Source: NIOZ-UU13 sp032250555
GTDB taxonomy: Bacteria; Planctomycetota; Phycisphaerae; Sedimentisphaerales; Anaerobacaceae
Direction: 5' to 3'
DNA: 17,114 bases
Assembly (NCBI GenBank): GCA_032250555.1
Contig: JAVVFI010000066.1
Location: 1 to 17,114, forward strand
The number at the start of each line of letters is the position of its first letter. Position 1 is the first letter of the stretch. Below are positions 6,061-13,909 of this stretch, piece after piece. The notes under the pieces were generated by a model. The model was given only the letters and a program-made list of their open reading frames with translations. It was not told the DNA's origin and made no database searches. A program made the position numbers and the translations under genes.

Positions 6061-7374
6061 TTATTGCACCTCGATAACCGAATTAAACCCACCGAATGGA
6101 TTTAGTTCGGTCTGTTCGTTATATGGGTCCTGCTGCCACTGTCCATCGACAACCAGTCGATATCGATATCTTCCAGGAAACAGGTTCATCTCAGTTTGCC
6201 AAATTCCGCTTTCGCCGACTTTTTGCATTGTTGTGTTTTCAGGCTGCCAGTTATTAAAATCACCGGCGATCTGAACATTTTCGGCTCGCGGATATAAGGT
6301 AACAAATACGACGGCATCATCCTTCTGACTTACGCCGTAATAGTCTGAAAGTTTGGCTGCGGTATCACGCGGTTTCGAAGCTTCCTGGATTTCGATTTCA
6401 GGTGTCTCCGGTACCGTTACCTCCGGGAGCACTTCTTCGGTTGGAAGAGATTCTTCAACAGGAAGCTGCATAACAGGCTGTGGTGTTTCAGGCACGGGAA
6501 CAGTTGTTACAGGGGGCCTTGTGGTCTGGAGCAACTCATCAGCGGTGGCACTAATTGATTCGAGCTGGTCCGCGAGAGAGTTGACAAACTCGTGTCGCTG
6601 CTGTTGTGACTGCGAGCCTAAAATCTCTTCGGCGAGTGAGTGAAAATCTTTTTGACCCTTACTGGCCGGGTCATACTCACTTATTGGCTGACCAAAACTT
6701 GAAGCTTCCTTGATTTTAGTATTGAAGCTGACAACCGTCTTAAACATTTTTCCCGAGAAGTGGTTCCGTAATTCAGCCAAAATTTCTCTCGCCATTTTAG
6801 TTCTTATGTCATACATGCTTGCCAGGACTCTGACATCGACATGCTGGCTGCATCGCCTGCAGAGTATGCTGAGTGTTTCGAGCTGTCTGCTAAGGCCGTG
6901 GAGAGCAAAGTAGCCGGTCTCAACCGGGACAATAACTTCATCGGCGGCACGGAGCGCATTGAACGTCAGCAAACTCACGGCAGGGGGACAATCGATCACT
7001 ACGTAGTCGTAATCGCTCTTTATCTCATTCAGAGCATCTTTGAGACAGCACTCACGTTCGGTAACTCCCATCATTTGCTGCTCGAAAGCGGAGAGGTCTA
7101 AACTTGCCGGTGCAAGTTCCAGCTTGTCGCTAATCTGCCAGAGCACTTCGGTGAGTCTTATAGGCTCATTTCTACTGGTGCTTATGAGGACATCGTAGAT
7201 ACTCTGTTCGATCTGGTCCTCAGGGACAGCAAGCCCCACGGCACAATGGGACTGCGGGTCCATATCGACCAGCAGAACTTTCTGGCCTATGTCCGCAAGT
7301 GCACTGGCCAGGTTTATAGATACTGTAGTTTTACCACAACCACCTTTTTGGTTAACAACCGCTATGGTTCTCAT
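6061..7374 (-). CDS. ParA/Soj-family ATPase fused to a CBM48/AMPK-type glycogen-binding domain
   Basis: A 437-residue protein. Residues 1 to about 255 are a ParA-type ATPase with the deviant Walker A KGGCGKTT (10-17, including signature Lys10), Walker A' LLVDMDPQ (34-41) and Walker B YVVIDCPP (124-131). This class dimerises on ATP, usually on DNA or membrane, to position cargo. Residues about 275-345 form a Pro/Glu/Val-rich linker. Residues 351-437 are a CBM48/E-set module of the AMPK beta-subunit type: VQIAGDFNNWQ (368-377), G-I-W (390-392), P-G-R-Y-R-Y-R-L-V-V-D-G-x-W (400-413), D-P (416-417) and a final GGFNSVIEV. Such domains bind alpha-glucans. The start has GGAG 8 nt upstream. There is no ParB or parS-like gene nearby, so this is an orphan ParA. 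Positioning or sensing of glycogen or a related storage body is an inference from the domain pair. Confidence 0.9.
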   Translation of the reverse strand: MRTIAVVNQKGGCGKTTVSINLASALADIGQKVLLVDMDPQSHCAVGLAVPEDQIEQSIYDVLISTSRNEPIRLTEVLWQISDKLELAPASLDLSAFEQQMMGVTERECCLKDALNEIKSDYDYVVIDCPPAVSLLTFNALRAADEVIVPVETGYFALHGLSRQLETLSILCRRCSQHVDVRVLASMYDIRTKMAREILAELRNHFSGKMFKTVVSFNTKIKEASSFGQPISEYDPASKGQKDFHSLAEEILGSQSQQQRHEFVNSLADQLESISATADELLQTTRPPVTTVPVPETPQPVMQLPVEESLPTEEVLPEVTVPETPEIEIQEASKPRDTAAKLSDYYGVSQKDDAVVFVTLYPRAENVQIAGDFNNWQPENTTMQKVGESGIWQTEMNLFPGRYRYRLVVDGQWQQDPYNEQTELNPFGGFNSVIEVQ

Positions 7375-7773
7375 AATTTCTCTCCAGCTCCGAGTACCCG
7401 TTTATCGATTTCTCATAAAACAGGATCCGGTAACACAATGAAGTTTTGAAAAATCCCTTTGTTGTTTTAGAATACGGCTTTTCAATACTATTAAAACTGT
7501 TAATACATATAATTTATTCGGCAAAGAAATATGAAAAACTTTATCTTTTTATGGGACGGGCCAATAAAAACTCAATCATCCGAACAAATAGCACATATTA
7601 CCGGGCTTTTGTGACGATAAAAAAGAGCATATTCTGCAGTTTGTACCGTTTTTCAGTTTGGATTATCCGGTCAACAAATGTTATATTTAACACAAATGAA
7701 GAATGGCAATAAATGCTAAGGTTCGAGTATCGATTTTAATTGTTGAAACACATAGAAGACGGGAGGCAGACTT
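7375..7773. other. Divergent intergenic region between ParA and isomerase genes
   Basis: A 399-bp AT-rich space between divergent starts, expected to hold both promoters. The only frame of note (88 codons at 7446-7712, +) has no ribosome binding site and an Ile/Tyr/Ser-rich composition, and I do not regard it as a gene. One + strand promoter-like pair is listed separately. Confidence 0.5.
7446..7473 (+). promoter_or_regulatory. Candidate sigma70 promoter
   Basis: TTGAAA (7446-7451), 16-nt spacer, TAGAAT (7468-7473); five of six bases match consensus in each box. It is about 300 nt upstream of the isomerase start, which would imply a long leader, and chance matches are common in AT-rich DNA. 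Confidence 0.3.
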
Positions 7774-8661
7774 ATGCAAGAAGGTATTATGGGACGTAGA
7801 AGTTTTTTGAGGTATGCTGCTGTGGTTACGGCCGGGACAGGACTGCTGAGTGAGTCGGCTTTTGCCCAAAGCAGTCAGAAACGCGCCAAGCTTCGCAAAT
7901 CCCTTCAATTAGGGATGCTGCCGCGTCAGCTTTCCGACGAGGACAAATTCAAATTAGCAAAAAAATGTGGATTTGACGGCATAGAAGGCTCTCCAATGGA
8001 GGACCTTGATGCGGCCCGGCGGCTTGGCAAGTTAGCTCGTGAGGCCGGAGTACCGATTCATTCCATAGTGCGCGGAGGCTGGGATGCACCATTTTCCGAC
8101 CCCGATCCCAAAGTAATCGACAAGGGGATTGAGACAATGGAGACCGCCCTTCGCAGTGCCAAAGCGCTTGGTGCAGATGCGGTGCTGCTTGTTCCCGCCA
8201 TCGTCAAAGAGGACGTAAGCTATAGGCAGGCCTATAAGCGCTCGCAAAAGCATATCAAAAAGCTGTTGCCGCTGGCGGCGGAGCTTGGCGTGGTAATCGC
8301 TGTCGAGAATGTCTGGAACAAGTTTCTGCTTAGCCCGATTGAATTCGCGCGGTACGTGGATGATTTCGAGAGTCCATGGCTCAAGGCCTACTTCGATATC
8401 GGCAATGTAATTCTATTCGGTTATTCACAGGACTGGATACGCACGCTCGGCGACCGTATCGTTAAAATCCATCTTAAAGATTTCAAACGGAGCGGCTATA
8501 AATGGACCAATCTGCTGGACGGCGATGTGAACTGGCCACAAGTACGCCGGGCATTGGATGAAGTTGGCTACGATGGGTATCTCACAACAGAATTAAAAAG
8601 CGGCGAAGAAGAGTATCTGACCGATTTGGCAGGCCGTATAGATAAGTTCTTTGCTATGTAA
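7774..8661 (+). CDS. Tat-exported sugar phosphate isomerase/epimerase (xylose isomerase-like TIM barrel)
   Basis: A 295-residue protein. GGGAGG lies about 7 nt before the ATG at 7774. The N-terminus carries a twin-arginine signal, GRRSFLRYA (7-15), then a hydrophobic stretch to SAFAQ near residue 32, so the folded enzyme is exported. The rest is an AP-endonuclease-2/xylose-isomerase-like barrel. Likely metal or catalytic residues are E178 (AVENVWN), D208 (YFDIGN), H233 (KIHLKDF) and E273 (TTELKSG), as in hydroxypyruvate isomerase and ketose epimerase relatives. The substrate cannot be told from sequence; planctomycetes carry many such exported paralogues, probably for sugar breakdown. The C-terminus AGRIDKFFAM is repeated at 12176-12206. 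No partner gene is adjacent on either side. Confidence 0.87.
   Translation: MQEGIMGRRSFLRYAAVVTAGTGLLSESAFAQSSQKRAKLRKSLQLGMLPRQLSDEDKFKLAKKCGFDGIEGSPMEDLDAARRLGKLAREAGVPIHSIVRGGWDAPFSDPDPKVIDKGIETMETALRSAKALGADAVLLVPAIVKEDVSYRQAYKRSQKHIKKLLPLAAELGVVIAVENVWNKFLLSPIEFARYVDDFESPWLKAYFDIGNVILFGYSQDWIRTLGDRIVKIHLKDFKRSGYKWTNLLDGDVNWPQVRRALDEVGYDGYLTTELKSGEEEYLTDLAGRIDKFFAM
8631..8661 (+). repeat. Direct repeat copy 1: end of the isomerase gene
   Basis: These 31 bases encode the last residues GRIDKFFAM plus the stop. They match 12176-12206 at 27 of 31 positions in the same orientation, and both copies end exactly at TAA. Sequence on either side of the two copies is unrelated. Confidence 0.85.
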
Positions 8662-9358
8662 GAGCATTTATTAGGTACTCCGAGTACTATTACGACCGAC
8701 AAGCAAGGAAGAAACCTGGGGATAGAACAATCCCCCGGCTAAGGTTGGTGTATTAATTTTTTCCTGAAAGAAAAGCAGCTTCGGGGCTGTGCAGTAAGTT
8801 ACTAATCAGCCAATAAGAACCTTTTACGGCAATTCACGGACATATTCTCTAGCAACCGGACAATACCGGTTTAATCTACTACTCCAGGACACACAAAAAG
8901 TGGGCTGGAACACCAAATAAATAATAATTTTAATCAATATTCAGCTACTCAGAATCGCCTTTAATATAGTCGCACAAGTATCATTGTATAGCTATCAGCA
9001 GAGACTATTCTTCCACTGCTTTGAACGGGATTAAATTTCCCCTTAATACAGTAAAAAAAAATCATAAAGAATTATTTTGATCTCAGTCAATAATAAAGTT
9101 AGTTTGGCCTTAAGATAAGCGGAACGTTAGATCATTGACTGCAAAAAGCACGGCTTCGATAGAAGGACCATTCCGGCTGAATAAGGCATAAGAGCATCGG
9201 GGATCGACAACTATAAACGATTGATCCGTCGGCAGTTATCGTAAATTATTTTATACCTTTGGCAAAGGGCTTTTTGCCCAACAAGCTTCTAACAAAATGA
9301 TTTGAGTCGGATTACAAAACACTTACATTTGCATAAGCTATAGAATGGAGGTGAGAAT
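8662..9358. other. Long gene-free AT-rich intergenic stretch
   Basis: About 700 bp between the isomerase and the MBL-fold gene with no convincing coding frame. I see an imperfect hairpin at 8715-8738 and a short stem GGCAAA/TTTGCC (about 9261-9278) with a G/T-rich loop. The rest shows no clear repeats, operators or RNA gene. It is the left flank of the MBL/membrane-protein cassette and should hold its promoter, but I could not pick one with confidence. Confidence 0.5.
8715..8738 (+). terminator. Weak candidate terminator after the isomerase gene
   Basis: CCTGGGGAT (8715-8723) pairs with ATCCCCCGG (8730-8738) with one mismatch and a 6-nt loop, 53 nt past the stop. The T run (TTTTTT, about 8757-8762) is 18 nt further on, so this is not a canonical intrinsic terminator. 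Confidence 0.3.
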
Positions 9359-10804
9359 ATGAAGAACTCAATTATGAGAGAAACTTCGAGATGCGAAGAG
9401 GGTCGATCAGGCTACCACTACTTCAATAAGCGGCTCTTTCCGGTTGTTATTATGATTTTGTTTTTGTGCATTCCATATACGGAGGGCACGCCCCCGAACT
9501 ACAAATCGTTTAAAAGGGATCAAATCACAAATCATCAAATTATAGATGATAATCTGATGCAAATCTGGATAGTTTATGTCGGGCAAGGGGATGGTATTCT
9601 CATTCGACTGCCCGGTAAGTGCAACTATGACCCAGATTCCATGGATGATGATACAAGCCGCACCGAGACAGTGGATATTATGATCGACGGCGGTTCCCAT
9701 TACCCACAGAACGAAACACTCATGGAGAATTTTCTGCTGCAACTGTATGAGGCACCGGTCATTATCGAACACGCAGTAATCACACATCACGATGGTGACC
9801 ATGTTAAAGGGCTCATACACATACTGAACGAAGATTCCATCGGAATCGAATCAATTTATCACAACGGCCTGGCATCGTATCGTCGGGGTAAGCGAAATTT
9901 CTCTGATTCAACAACCGCCACAGAAGCTGTCAGGGAAATAAGCGATAATCAGCTTGTAAGAGGAATGGCTTTCCTTGATCCGGACGACGATGAACAAGGT
10001 AAGAAACTGAGAGAAAGCTACCTGATCAACACCAAACAAGAACTGCAGGAAAGGTTCAATAACGATGAATTTCAGGGCGTATATCAGGACCTTGCCAGTG
10101 CAGTACTGGAAGAGGAAGACCCGATCGAGGTGAACACATTTCAGCGATGCGTGGAAAACGGGTCCTTTATCGCAGAGCGTGAATCCGCACTAAACCGAGG
10201 AGTGAATCTGGCTGATATCGAATTCAAGCTTATCTGGCCACTGCAGAGGGCCCGAAAGTACGGAGGCTGGAGCGAGACAATAAACGGGAACAGCGTGACA
10301 TTCCGTCTCGAATACGGGAAATTTACTATGCTGTTTACCGGTGACCATAACGAAAAGTCCGAGGAAAAACTAATCAATCATCTCAACGGCGGGAACCAAT
10401 CGAATATCCTGAACGTTGACGTGCTGAAAGTTCCACATCACGGCAGCTGGCACGGATACGAAACATTCTTCCGCAAGGCCGGTCCTGTTTTGTCAGTGGC
10501 ATCGATGGGACCGAGGGGCTTCACCACTTCCTGGAGACATCCCAGCAATGAAGTCATCAGTTGGCTTGGCGGCTCACATCGCGTTTATCACACGTTCATT
10601 CACGAGAAGCGATTCAACTGGGACGATCTGCAAGCAAAAGAGGAACGAGAAAAAATGCACGAGTTATGCCACATTCTAATCGAAACAGACGGCAAACAGT
10701 TCCGTATTGTCGAGGTTGACGCCGAAGACGGTGATCCAATGTCCCCACCGACGGTCCAGCAAACACGTCGAAGCAACGGCACACAATGGATAAGCACAGA
10801 ATAG
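9359..10804 (+). CDS. Exported metallo-beta-lactamase-fold hydrolase, ComEC C-terminal-domain type
   Basis: A 481-residue protein. GGAGGTGA lies just before the ATG at 9359. A hydrophobic segment at about 25-42 (FPVVIMILFLCIP) is a signal peptide or N-anchor, so the enzyme faces the periplasm or outside. The MBL fold begins at IWIVYVGQGDGILIRLPG (69-86), typical of ComEC/Rec2 C-terminal hydrolases. It continues with MIDGG (108-112), the metal motif THHDGDH (142-148), LFTGDH (325-330) and VPHHGSWHG (358-366). An insert of about 120 residues (170-285), acidic and helical, separates the metal motif from the later strands. The competence channel domain of true ComEC is absent, so this is a stand-alone hydrolase; family members act on phosphodiester substrates, but the substrate here is unknown. 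The stop is 37 nt before the next gene, which probably shares its transcript. Confidence 0.85.
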   Translation: MKNSIMRETSRCEEGRSGYHYFNKRLFPVVIMILFLCIPYTEGTPPNYKSFKRDQITNHQIIDDNLMQIWIVYVGQGDGILIRLPGKCNYDPDSMDDDTSRTETVDIMIDGGSHYPQNETLMENFLLQLYEAPVIIEHAVITHHDGDHVKGLIHILNEDSIGIESIYHNGLASYRRGKRNFSDSTTATEAVREISDNQLVRGMAFLDPDDDEQGKKLRESYLINTKQELQERFNNDEFQGVYQDLASAVLEEEDPIEVNTFQRCVENGSFIAERESALNRGVNLADIEFKLIWPLQRARKYGGWSETINGNSVTFRLEYGKFTMLFTGDHNEKSEEKLINHLNGGNQSNILNVDVLKVPHHGSWHGYETFFRKAGPVLSVASMGPRGFTTSWRHPSNEVISWLGGSHRVYHTFIHEKRFNWDDLQAKEEREKMHELCHILIETDGKQFRIVEVDAEDGDPMSPPTVQQTRRSNGTQWISTE

Positions 10805-10841
10805 ATTAAATATCATTATTCACTTATCTGGAGAAGATAAC

Positions 10842-12146
10842 ATGAACAATAACTCATTATTCGAAATTCTCGCAATTCTCATCGGATTTGCCGGCATAAT
10901 GCTCATCCTAAGCCTACTGGTCACGGCCTTGACACAGGCAGTCGCCCACTTCCTGAGCATCCGCGCGAACAACCTGCAAGCAGGATTAGCAGAACTGTTG
11001 GCTACAGCCCAAGAAGAGGGTGTCGGCGCCAGTCTCGCACGTGCGGAAAAAGATTGTGAAGTCAAACACATGGCTGTAGTCGAAGCTCAAGCAACGGCCG
11101 ATTCTCTCGAAAAAAAAGGTAAGGCGACATCCAAAGATATTTCAGAGGCGGACGGTAAAGTTGCCAAAGCGGAATTTGCATATGAAGAAGCAAATAAGAC
11201 ATTAGAGAAAATGAAAGCGTCTATTACTCCAGACGACCAAAAGCCTCTAAGCGAATCGGAGAAAAAAGAGATAATAAAGAAAGCTAAGACAACCGCCGAG
11301 GATATCCTTAAGTCAAACAGCCTTATGGAACAAGGGAAGATAGGATTTTTACCCAAGTTTATGGCGCCCAAAGCTTCCTGGATTCTCAAAGAAGAACTCG
11401 AAATACTTCTCTGGGAACAAAGCTTAAACCGCTCAGAACTAACGGAAGAGGTCATTGAGAAGACGAAGAGCTGGTTTTCCCGTATGGAAAAAGGACTTAG
11501 CCAGCGTTTCAATATTATCATGCGTTGTATAACTCTTGGCTGTGCACTATTGGTAGCGGTCGTTTTCCAGGTAAGTGCACCGGATGTTCTGAAAAGACTC
11601 TCAACAGATCCAGAATTTCGAGCCAAAGCAGAAACGGCAGCGGTACAATTTGCCGATAAATTCGAAACAGATTACTCAGAACTGATAAAATACGAAAACA
11701 CATCTGCCAAGGCTCTGGAGGAGCTGCAGAAAAAACACTCCGACTTACAGGAAACCATCGAGGAAGCAAGCGGTATAGGAGATACAAAAGCCGATATCCT
11801 GAAAGAGCTGTCTGCTATTCTGGCGGATGATCCACGACAAAAAGAGCTTGTTCTTGAATATGAGTCGATTCTGGATAAGTTTCATCGTGAGGGATACGAA
11901 AAAGCCTCTGAAATGATCGAGGAAAGTGTCGGAGCGTTAGCCTTGTTCGACATTACTCCATGGCCTGAGGGATGGAAATTCTATTGGAATATTCAAAATA
12001 TACTCGGAGTTCTTATGACGGCTATCCTAATCGGTCTGGGTGCACCCTTCTGGTTCAGCACACTTAAAAAATTAGTTGCTTTGCGAGATCTCCTGGCCCC
12101 CGAAGAAAACAAAAAAGGCAAAGAGACAAAGTCCAAAGATCAGTAG
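10842..12146 (+). CDS. Coiled-coil membrane protein with three transmembrane helices
   Basis: A 434-residue protein; GGAG is 9 nt before the ATG. Transmembrane helices lie at about 8-37, 222-245 and 383-405. Between the first two is a long charged, Ala/Lys/Glu-rich coiled-coil stretch (about 60-160). Between the second and third is another helical segment (about 255-365, including ALEELQKKHSDLQETIEEAS). After the last helix comes GAPFWFSTLKKLVALRD (400-416), which I recall as a recurrent C-terminal signature of poorly characterised bacterial membrane proteins, and then a basic tail. I do not know its function. With only 37 nt after the MBL hydrolase gene it is likely its partner, perhaps anchoring or gating it at the membrane. 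Confidence 0.72.
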   Translation: MNNNSLFEILAILIGFAGIMLILSLLVTALTQAVAHFLSIRANNLQAGLAELLATAQEEGVGASLARAEKDCEVKHMAVVEAQATADSLEKKGKATSKDISEADGKVAKAEFAYEEANKTLEKMKASITPDDQKPLSESEKKEIIKKAKTTAEDILKSNSLMEQGKIGFLPKFMAPKASWILKEELEILLWEQSLNRSELTEEVIEKTKSWFSRMEKGLSQRFNIIMRCITLGCALLVAVVFQVSAPDVLKRLSTDPEFRAKAETAAVQFADKFETDYSELIKYENTSAKALEELQKKHSDLQETIEEASGIGDTKADILKELSAILADDPRQKELVLEYESILDKFHREGYEKASEMIEESVGALALFDITPWPEGWKFYWNIQNILGVLMTAILIGLGAPFWFSTLKKLVALRDLLAPEENKKGKETKSKDQ

Positions 12147-12175
12147 AAGACAAAGCGTGCGGATACCAAGTGCAA

Positions 12176-12206
12176 AGGCCGGTTTGATAAGTTCTTTGCC
12201 ATGTAA
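12176..12206 (+). pseudogene. Orphan C-terminal remnant of a second isomerase gene (direct repeat copy 2)
   Basis: Thirty-one bases starting 30 nt after the membrane-protein stop read GRFDKFFAM-stop and match the end of the isomerase at 8631-8661 in 27 of 31 positions. Differences are two synonymous third-position changes (Arg CGT/CGG, Ala GCT/GCC) and one Ile-to-Phe codon. That pattern fits descent from a coding paralogue rather than a recent duplication. Upstream of the repeat the same frame is not isomerase-like. No gene body remains. Confidence 0.75.
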
Positions 12207-12209
12207 CCC

Positions 12210-12256
12210 AAAAAAATGGTTCCTGTTATGTAATCCATTACACAACAGGAACCATT
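12210..12256 (-). terminator. Strong intrinsic terminator for hsp20
   Basis: AATGGTTCCTGTT (12215-12227) pairs perfectly with AACAGGAACCATT (12244-12256). After one mismatch six more pairs follow (12229-12234 with 12237-12242), closing on a 2-nt loop. Read on the minus strand it is followed by seven T (12216-12210; two of these also pair in the stem). It lies 66 nt past the Hsp20 stop. On the + strand there is no T tract after it, though it may also slow transcription from the membrane-protein side. Confidence 0.88.
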
Positions 12257-12321
12257 ACTATTGAACAACGTACGGAGATTTATCTGTTCATTACTTTAGC
12301 GTTCGGGTCAACTCGGCTGTA

Positions 12322-12765
12322 CTATGCCTTAATCTTTACCTTGATGCTCTTGGCTCTTTCGGCTTTCGGCAGCGTTATTGAGAGCACACCGTCTTTGTAG
12401 CTCGCATCAACTTTGCTCTGGTTGACGTCTGTGGGCAAAGTGACCTCACGTCTGAAACTGCCGTATGTGCTTTCCACATGGTAGTAGCCTTTTTCCTTTT
12501 TCTCTTCGGACAGCTTCTTTTCCCCGCTAATGGTCAATACGTTACCATGGACGGATATGTCAATATCATCGGCCTTGCAGCCGGGAACCTCTGCCCTTAC
12601 GACGATCGCATCTTCTTCCTCAGCGACATCGATAGCGGGCCATGCCTTGTATCCCGCGAAGGGCCTGTCCAGGCCTCTGAAAAAGCCGTCAAACAAATCA
12701 TCCATTTCGCCGTGGAGCCGTGCCAAATCGCCTCTGTGTCCTTTGTTAAATCTTACCAGTGTCAT
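12322..12765 (-). CDS. hsp20: Hsp20/alpha-crystallin small heat-shock protein
   Basis: A 147-residue chaperone that holds unfolding proteins in a refoldable state in the cytoplasm, as ATP-independent oligomers. I place the start at MTLVRFNKG because AAAGGAGGTG (12780-12771) ends 5 nt before this ATG; an in-frame ATG at 12798 lies upstream of that site and is rejected. A short N-terminal arm precedes the alpha-crystallin domain, which begins at WPAIDVAEEED. It contains AEVPGCKADDIDISV, the YGSFRREVTLP strand pair and the GVLSITLPK signature near the end, then the basic tail K-S-I-K-V-K-I-K-A. No CIRCE element was seen upstream, so its heat regulation is not evident. It stands alone on its strand with its own terminator. 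Confidence 0.93.
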   Translation of the reverse strand: MTLVRFNKGHRGDLARLHGEMDDLFDGFFRGLDRPFAGYKAWPAIDVAEEEDAIVVRAEVPGCKADDIDISVHGNVLTISGEKKLSEEKKEKGYYHVESTYGSFRREVTLPTDVNQSKVDASYKDGVLSITLPKAERAKSIKVKIKA

Positions 12766-12770
12766 AGTGA

Positions 12771-12780
12771 CACCTCCTTT
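12771..12780 (-). promoter_or_regulatory. Ribosome binding site fixing the Hsp20 start
   Basis: AAAGGAGGTG on the minus strand with a 5-nt spacer to the ATG at 12765. This near-perfect site rules out the longer start at 12798. Confidence 0.85.
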
Positions 12781-12947
12781 CTTTTTCATCTCAATCATTC
12801 ATTCTTTTTCATTTTTCTTTACTTTTCAAAACTTTTTATTCTACTTAATAATATGCAAAGTCCGTGCCAGATTACCGAACACTGAAAAACGCTTAAAAAA
12901 CGGCGAAAAATAGACTTATCGGGCTTGAAATTGGGCTTTTAGGACTG

Positions 12948-12976
12948 TCAATTTGGCATTTTTTCTGTCAAATTGA
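12948..12976. repeat. Inverted repeat between hsp20 and hflC
   Basis: TCAATTTG (12948-12955) pairs with CAAATTGA (12969-12976) around a 13-nt loop containing six T. It is about 70 nt past the HflC stop (minus strand) and upstream of hsp20. There is no T tract after it in either direction, so it is at best a weak terminator or a protein-binding site. Confidence 0.35.
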
Positions 12977-13045
12977 TAGAGCGGCTGCGGCCGGTGAGTA
13001 AATGCCGGCAACTAACTGTGATTAATCGGGATAAACTACGGAAAC

Positions 13046-13909
13046 CTATTCTTTTGTCGGCGGGCTCAGGTACTTAAAAAACTCCGAGTCGCCGGGTAAA
13101 ACGATGGTTGTACCTTCGCCGAGCGAATTGCCGTAAGCTTCCAAAGTCCGGATAAATGAATAAAATTCAAGGTCCTTCTCATAGGCCTGGGCATATATTC
13201 TGATTGCCTCGGCATCACCTTCGCCTTTAGTTTTCTCGGCTTCCATGTAACTATCTGCGAGCAGGATTGTCTTATCTTTGTCGGTTTGTGCCTTAATTTT
13301 TACAGACTCTTCTTCTCCTTCAGAGCGATATTTTTTCGCCATTCTCTGCCTCTCGGCCTTCATCCGGTCAAAAACCGATTGCATAACTTCCTGCGGCAGG
13401 TCGGCCCGCTTTATTCGCACATCGATAACCCGGATTCCATATTCACCAACCTTCTGGTTGCATTGCTCGGCGACCTTGTCCATTATCTGCTCGCGGTTAA
13501 CCGAAACTATCTCCGTCAGGGTGTGCCTGGCAAGCTCTTCGCGCATTTCGGAAAAGACGATATCATCCAGTCTTGACTGTGCGCCGAACTCGTTTTGAAC
13601 AGTTTGATAGAACTTGAGCGGATCGACGATTTTCCACCGGGCATAGTTATCGATAACCATGTGCTTTTTATCATCGGTGATAATTTTTGCCGCAGCGGCA
13701 TCATATTCCATAACCCTTGCTTCAAACTTGTGCTCTTTCTGAATCAGCGGAATCTTAAAGTGCAGGCCCGGCTCTTTTACCTCTCTTACGAATTTTCCTA
13801 ACTGAGTAACAATGGCCTGTTCGGTTTCATCTACAGTGAACAGCGAAGTTGTCAGAGCCAATGCAATTATCACGACGATTACAAAAATACTGATAAGTTT
13901 TCTATTCAT
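13046..13909 (-). CDS. hflC: HflC, SPFH/band-7 modulator of FtsH protease
   Basis: A 287-residue membrane protein that with HflK forms the cage-like complex around FtsH and tempers its degradation of membrane proteins. The N-terminal helix is at about 5-25. It is followed by the band-7 domain: VDETEQAIVTQLGKFVREV, then PGLHFKIPLIQ, ARWKIVDPLKFYQTV, and YGIRVIDVRIKRADLP. A long coiled-coil region (MKAERQRMAKKYRSEGEEES) and a C-terminal LEAYGNSLGEGTTIVLPGDS follow. GGAGG is 5 nt before the ATG, inside the end of hflK, and the start overlaps the hflK stop as ATGA. FtsH is not in the window. Confidence 0.95.
   Translation of the reverse strand: MNRKLISIFVIVVIIALALTTSLFTVDETEQAIVTQLGKFVREVKEPGLHFKIPLIQKEHKFEARVMEYDAAAAKIITDDKKHMVIDNYARWKIVDPLKFYQTVQNEFGAQSRLDDIVFSEMREELARHTLTEIVSVNREQIMDKVAEQCNQKVGEYGIRVIDVRIKRADLPQEVMQSVFDRMKAERQRMAKKYRSEGEEESVKIKAQTDKDKTILLADSYMEAEKTKGEGDAEAIRIYAQAYEKDLEFYSFIRTLEAYGNSLGEGTTIVLPGDSEFFKYLSPPTKE

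Noticed and set aside
7446..7712. 88-codon + frame between the ParA and isomerase genes
   Set aside because: No ribosome binding site, AT-driven composition, and it occupies the expected promoter region.
9359..10804. Full ComEC competence channel
   Set aside because: Only the MBL hydrolase domain with one N-terminal hydrophobic segment is present; the multi-helix competence domain is missing.
8631..12206. Integrative element with att sites at the isomerase 3' end
   Set aside because: No integrase or recombinase between the repeats, and the mostly synonymous differences between the copies fit old paralogues better than att duplication. Kept only as an alternative in the finding.
12799..13045. 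CIRCE heat-shock operator upstream of hsp20
   Set aside because: No TTAGCACTC-N9-GAGTGCTAA or near match was found.
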